Shown piece by piece: positions 58,791-64,000 of a stretch of 64,000 nucleotides of DNA. Every line of letters starts with the position of its first letter. Position 1 is the first letter of the stretch. Under the pieces are notes generated by a model, which made no database searches, had not been told where the DNA came from, and saw nothing but the letters and a program-made list of their open reading frames with translations. The stretch is from Himantopus leucocephalus (lineage: Eukaryota > Chordata > Aves > Charadriiformes > Recurvirostridae), in contig RSEF01000006.1 of NCBI GenBank assembly GCA_003993805.1, forward strand, positions 24,890,169 to 24,954,168, in the 5' to 3' direction. Made by a program: the position numbers and the translations under genes.

Positions 58791-61700
58791 AGAACTCGCT
58801 CCGCTGCTGGAGGTACCCTGGCCCTCACCACGTGAAACGACCCTACCTCTTTGGACGCCCTCACCTGCACCCCTGGCACAGCCAGAGCTGAGCGCCAGCT
58901 TGCCTGGGCTGCATGATGCCACCCCAAACCAGGTTGCCATGCCCTCAGATGTCAGTGCCCAGAGGGTACTTAGAATTTGTGGAGCGGCCATCCCCTGTGA
59001 TCTAAGCCCTGTTCTCCAGAGAGGAGCTGAGACCCAGCAGCTCGTTACACACAGACTGCAGAAATGAGGTTCCTCTGGAGTATGAGACAGCCTGTATGGG
59101 ACAGCCAGGGACAGGGGACCCCCTCAGTGGGTCCAGCCCCATGGTGGACCATATCGTCCCTCCACACCTCTGACCTGCAGCTGCACAGGCCACCCCACAG
59201 CCAGGACGCCATGGCCATGGCCTCCCTGAGCCCTGCGTGCAGTCAGCACTGGCTTCCGCCTGTCGCCAGCTCTGGTCCTTGTCAGCCCGAGGAGGGGAAA
59301 TGCCCTGCTCTTGCCCAGGGCAGATAAGAGAGATGGATAAGGATGGGGGCAGAGGGGAGGCCAGCATTTGGGTAGCTTGGCTGGCTTTTTTGGAGAGCAC
59401 TTGCTTTGCTGAGATCTGCAGCTTAACCCTTCCTTCCCCAAGGCCAGGGCAAGTTGGCAGTGGAAGAGCTGGAGTTTGGGATGACTCCTGAGGACACCAT
59501 CCTAACTTGCTCGGTGCTTTCAGCCCTCTCCCCATGTTTAAAGTGAGCCCCGTTGAGCCAGAATGAACAACACTTGTTTCTGACTCCTCCATCCTTGGGC
59601 AGGAGCAGCAGCATCCTACCTCCCAAAATGCTTGTGAAGGAACTGCTGCTCCCATCCTGCAACCACAGCAGCCCAGTGGTTGATGGTTTGTTATCTACAG
59701 ACATGGGGGCTTCAATCCACTGGCTACAGCTGTACTTCCAGGACACCCCAGACCAGGGCTCCCAAGACCCTCTTGGTCCCACTGAACACAGCCAGGATGC
59801 AATAACTAAATCTTTTTTCTGTTTTTGTTTTTTTTTTTTCTCCTCCCTACCTGAGCTGTCCTGGCAGGGAAGGACTGGCTCGAGCAGATGCCCTGGAGAG
59901 ATGCTGAAGAGCCGCCCCAGCCCTCCACCACATACAGCAACACGCAGCTGCAAAGCGAGAAGGGTAGATGGGAACTGGAGGTGCGAGTTTCCCACTGCTT
60001 CTGACTCTCCTCCCAGCTGTGGCTGGGAGAGCGATGTTATTAAAGGGGACAGGTCAGGCTGTGCTTTGGATGTGGATATCCAGCCAGGTGAATTTTGGGG
60101 GTTCTCACCCCAAAGTTGCTGTCCCATGCTCCCCTCTCACGTTCCCAACCCAGCTCAGCCCAGACAGCCGGGGAGGCTGCTGATCGGTCCAAGCACTCCC
60201 CAACACACCGGGGCTCAGGCACTGCTCTGCAGAGATCCCATCACTCACACTTTCTGGCCTGCCAAGCCAAAGGCACAGTAATTGCAAGCCAGATACCCCC
60301 CTACTTCCGAAACTGTGCGCTCCGGCAGGGACCAGGCACAGGGGATCCCATTTCCGCCTGCCTCCGGCTGTTACGGAGCAGAGAAGTGACAGAGAGCAGC
60401 CCCGGGGCAGAAAGGGCTGCGAGGAGAGACAGCAACCAGCGCTCCGATAAGGCAGGTCCCTGCTGAGTATCTCCTTGCTTCCGAGATAACCCGCCCCAGG
60501 CGCTCTCCGAAGGGTACCTGTGCTGTCTGCGGGTTGTATCCTGGCACAGGTTATTTCCCCGCTCCTGTTCATCCTGCTCTCTCCATGGGGTCAAACCCTG
60601 GTCCCACGCTCCCACCCCACACAGAGGGGAAAGCCCAGATTGAGGGGAGCGGTGCTGGGCACAGGGAGCAGACCTGGGACATCAGACGAGCGTACAAGCT
60701 GAGATATAACCAGGACCACCTCCACGTACCACCAAGGGCAGGTCCTTCCCCCAGCTTAACACGGGTGAAGGCCAAAACCCACCTGCATTAAAAGGAACCT
60801 CCCCCATTCCTTCCCATGGGGAGCTGTGGGGTCCCTCCAGCCCTCCTTGGGCTGGTGCCACTCCTGATGGTCCTGCCCAGGGGTAGTCACCTCAAGGGGA
60901 CAGACAAGACATTGTATCCTTTCACTGGATCGGGGTTCAACATGTCATTCACAGCATCAGTAGTGGACACGCACAGAGTCACATCAGCAGCCCTTGGGCT
61001 TTTAAAGACAAAGGTAGTGGAGCTTTCAGCAAGCAGAGCTGAGAATAAAGCAGTATCAAGATAAAGCCTTTTACAGGCTCCACCAAGCACCGGTGCTGGC
61101 AGAAGTTGGAGGGTGTTAGCATCAGTCCCAGAACAAACCCTCTGCTGTCAACACCAGCTAAAGGGCTTGCGAAAGCTGCCCCATGCACAGCCCCGCCAGC
61201 TCTTCGGCCAAGCTGGAGCAAGGAGGCTGCCTGTGTGGCTTTATCTGGCTGGAAAGACCTCTTTGAGATAGGAGGCTGCTTGCTCTGCTGGAAGGAGCTG
61301 CAGGTGCCCTGAAGGCCCTGGCTCAGGCTCAGGCTGTTGCTTGGCTGAACTGGGACAAAGCTCCCCCCATGTCCCACTGCCTTGGTGGGGATAGGACTCT
61401 GTTGTCTAATATAGCAAGACCAAAGCTTGGACCCAGGGAAAGGCCTCTCCTTGAGGCCGTTCCCCCAAGCCAGCATGCAGGACAGTTGTACAAACCCCAT
61501 TGCCATAGGGGACCAGCACAGATAGTTCCTGCACCACTTCTCGCACCTCTTCCAGCTGCTATGCTGGTCCCAGTGGGATTAGGTACTGGGGTTTGCCAGG
61601 ACCCTTCCCAAACAGCAAGACTGCTGCTAGGATACAAGACCAAATGAGAGGAGGCAAAAAAAAGCCACATCCTTGGAGAAAGTATCAGCTTTCAGGTGTC

Positions 61701-62494
61701 CAGGGAAGCCCACAGCAGGGACAGTGAGAGAGCAGTGCGGGGCTCCTGCTGGGTGATGAACATGGGATGCTGCCACCTCCTTCACCCCTCATCTGTGCAC
61801 AGAGGTGCCTCCAGGTGTAGCTGGACCAGGTACCTCCCCACCCAGCTCCATTGCTCAGCTGAGCCACCTGCCCACAGAGCAACTGCTTGTCACCAGCCCT
61901 TGAGCAGCCCCAGGACCTGAAGGACCATCCACGCAGCCCAGCCGGCTGCGGCACCAGCCACCACCTCCTGCCCCCAGACCCCACAGCACCTCACCTTGCA
62001 CAGCCACATTGTCCCCAGGAGCTCAGCTGCCCCCTCTGCCTGCTTTTAAAGGCAGCCTTAGGGGTGGCGAGCGTGAAGCGGGGCAGGGCCGCCCAGGTGG
62101 AGCTGAGTTAGGAAGGGGGGTGGGTGAGAAAGTCTTGGGGGAGATGGAGGGGAGCTAAACCCAAGGCTTTAATCTGCCCTCACCAGCTTGCTGTGATGCC
62201 AGGGCAGAGCTCTGCCAAGGTGCCCTGTGTGTCTGGGCAGCTGCAGGGGGTGTAGCAGGCAGGGTGCAGGCAGCAGGCTGGAGCAGGCAGCGTTTCGTGC
62301 CTTACCCCTGTTCATGCAATAATCCCCATTTCCCCCTGGTCTGGCTCGCATTTCTGTCCCCTGCCCGGGGTCCCTGCGGTCCTGGCTCAGGCAAAGGGAA
62401 CCTGGCTCTGAGTGCCCCTGCAGCCAGCTCGGCCAGCCTTCCCCCGCAGCTAGCGCGTCCCACCCCCCCTTCCCCTGCTTGTCGTGACTGATAC
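58791..62494. other. Non-coding spacer
   Basis: GC-rich spacer with a T run at about 59.83 kb. No exon, RNA gene or transposon is recognised. KAZALD1, the usual neighbour upstream of TLX1, is not recognisable here. Confidence 0.5.
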
Positions 62495-62720
62495 AGGGAA
62501 CCTGGTGCTTTTATTAAACTCTTTGCTTCCTGTTTTAAGCTTAATAATAAATTGCATGTCACATTACGGCTGTGTTTATTAAAACCCATTGGCGTGGGCT
62601 CTGCTCTGCAACGGCATTTGAATTATTGAAAGCAACCCCCCGTGGAGACCTATTTGCTGCAAATGCAGGAGGATTTATTTCCATTTTGTTTATCAGAGGG
62701 CGTAAGTGCTGGGTGGAGGC
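62495..62720. promoter_or_regulatory. Strong candidate conserved non-coding element
   Basis: AT-rich complex text: CTTTTATTAAACTC, AAGCTTAATAATAAATTGC, ATGTCACATTACGG, GTTTATTAAAACCC, CATTGG, GAATTATTGAAAGC, TGCTGCAAATGCAGG and GGATTTATTTCC. The flanks on both sides are GC-rich spacer. Confidence 0.5.
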
Positions 62721-63310
62721 AGGGAAACGGTCCTGCTTTTTTTTTTTTATTTTCTCCCTGAACCAGCACAGCAGGGCAAAGAGGTGTCGTGCAGAGGGCA
62801 CAGGGGAAAATGCCACCCCCCCAGGGATGGGGATGGTTTGGAGAGTCCTGGGTGTAGCTGGCTGCTCTGCCCTGCTTGTCTCCCTGGCTCTGGTTGAGTT
62901 CCCCGTGCCTGGTTGCTCTGTGCCTCAGTTTACCCGCTACCAGAGCGACGCTACAGTGCTGCCAGTCCATCCAGGCATGACTAGCATTCAGCTCAGGCTT
63001 GCCGACACCCCTGCCAGAAGCCATCCATCTCCCACGGGAGAAACCCACGGCGCAGGGGGACCGGCAGGGCAGCCAAGAGGTGTTTTGCCCCTTTTGCAGC
63101 CCTGGTTTAAAGCACATGCCCCAACACAGCGGCTGAACATCTCCAAGCTCTTCTCCGTCCCAGCTGTGCCTGCTGCAGCCACCCAAAAACAGTGTCAAGA
63201 GGATGCTCTGGCTCCGGTGAGCATCCCGAGGGACAGTTTAGCACCCACATCCCTGGGGATGGCATTGCCCAGCAAGGCAGAGATGCTGCCAGGGGGCGAG
63301 GGGAGGGCAT

Positions 63311-63311
63311 N

Positions 63312-63351
<40 letters not shown>

Positions 63352-63366
63352 GGGGGGGGGGGGGGG
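63311..63366. repeat. Poly-G tract, 54 G with one T, next to a single N
   Basis: An N at 63311 is followed by 39 G, one T and 15 G. A homopolymer of this length is hard to sequence and is probably of uncertain length. G-quadruplex formation is possible if it is real. Confidence 0.8.
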
Positions 63367-64000
63367 TGTCAAGGTGCTCAAGGGGTCCCCAAGGCCCCAT
63401 GTGGTGCCTTCGCTGGCCGCCCTGCACGGTGGCAGGGCTCAGCGTGGCCAGTGGCTTTGCCAGGAGATGGCACTGTTTAGCGGCTAATCGCACCGGTGGC
63501 CCAAATCTGGACTCTGGGATGGAGGCGCAGATGTGCCTTCTGCCCGGGCCCGGGATGGGGGCGGGTGCCGGCACCCCCGAGGGCAGGGAAGAACAGGGAC
63601 AGCGTGTTTTCACTGCTGGATCGTATTTACCTGCCAAAGTTGGCGATTTCCCTGCAAACCACAAAACCCTGTGGCTTGGTGGCTGCTCAGGGTCCCTGCT
63701 GCCAGGCGAGCTCTGGACAGCACTGGCGGGGTGCAAGGATGGGGGAGGCACCAGGGGTGTCAGATCAGCTGTTTGGGGAGCAGGACACCCTGGTGCCATC
63801 TCGGGGTCAGCTGCTGAACATCTTGGTGGCCTCCTGGCCCGCAGTGGTCCCTGGGGTAGGCTGGGTACTTGCATGGTGCCCTTGCACCAGAGGCTGGAGC
63901 AGTGGGAAAAGCTGAGGTCCTGCCAGCAGCCTGCAACAGGGTGTGAGAACTGAAGGTGTGGGGCAGAAAGCAGCTGGTTTGAAGTCTGGAGGGGTTGTTT

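Noticed and set aside
62572..63480. 302-codon plus-strand frame
   Set aside because: It runs through the poly-G tract and the single N, where the frame cannot be trusted, and it overlaps a candidate regulatory block. No domain or signal is recognisable beyond low-complexity glycine.
30000..64000. KAZALD1 exons expected upstream of TLX1 by synteny
   Set aside because: No IGFBP-type cysteine pattern, Kazal or Ig domain text was found in any frame.

Overview
This window is vertebrate nuclear DNA, most likely from a bird. It contains one gene that I can identify securely: TLX1 (HOX11), a homeobox transcription factor gene, on the minus strand. Its three coding exons lie at 29083-28615, 26901 (or 26865)-26664 and 22824-22602. 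The splice sites are intact and the frame is open to a normal stop, giving 309 or 297 residues depending on which of two in-frame exon 2 acceptors is used. A bird or close sauropsid source is inferred from the protein sequence (compared from memory), from two CR1 LINE 3' ends, and from the GC-rich, repeat-poor composition. The species cannot be named from this sequence alone.

Layout. 1-21.3 kb: non-coding 3' flank of TLX1, with one CR1 tail (about 4.48-4.80 kb), compound microsatellites, and AT-rich blocks that look like conserved non-coding elements inside GC-richer spacer. 21.28-22.60 kb: presumed TLX1 3' UTR with TA microsatellites and candidate poly(A) signals. 22.60-29.08 kb: TLX1, with a 3.8 kb intron 2 holding a CR1 fragment, a CpG-rich patch and a CA-rich low-complexity tract, and a 1.7 kb intron 1 holding a gap. 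29.08-30.0 kb: TLX1 leader and promoter, CpG-rich, with a degenerate 80-bp repeat, a PBX-HOX type site and a CCAAT box. 30.0-64.0 kb: 34 kb of upstream DNA with no recognisable coding exon. It has a CpG-rich domain at about 33.8-36.3 kb and a scatter of AT-rich, homeodomain-motif-dense blocks that are my best candidates for enhancers.

The gene-poor setting fits what is known of the vertebrate PAX2-TLX1-LBX1 neighbourhood, where developmental regulators sit among many conserved non-coding elements. LBX1 and KAZALD1, the usual neighbours, have no recognisable exons here. I found no novel protein system. The points most worth checking are the tandem in-frame acceptors of TLX1 exon 2 and two periodic or duplicated motif clusters (36.30-36.40 kb and 44.89-44.93 kb). 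Every conserved-element call below rests on base composition and motif texture seen by eye, not on an alignment. The assembly has three 100-N gaps (17254, 28200, 51384) and five single Ns, all beside or near homopolymers.
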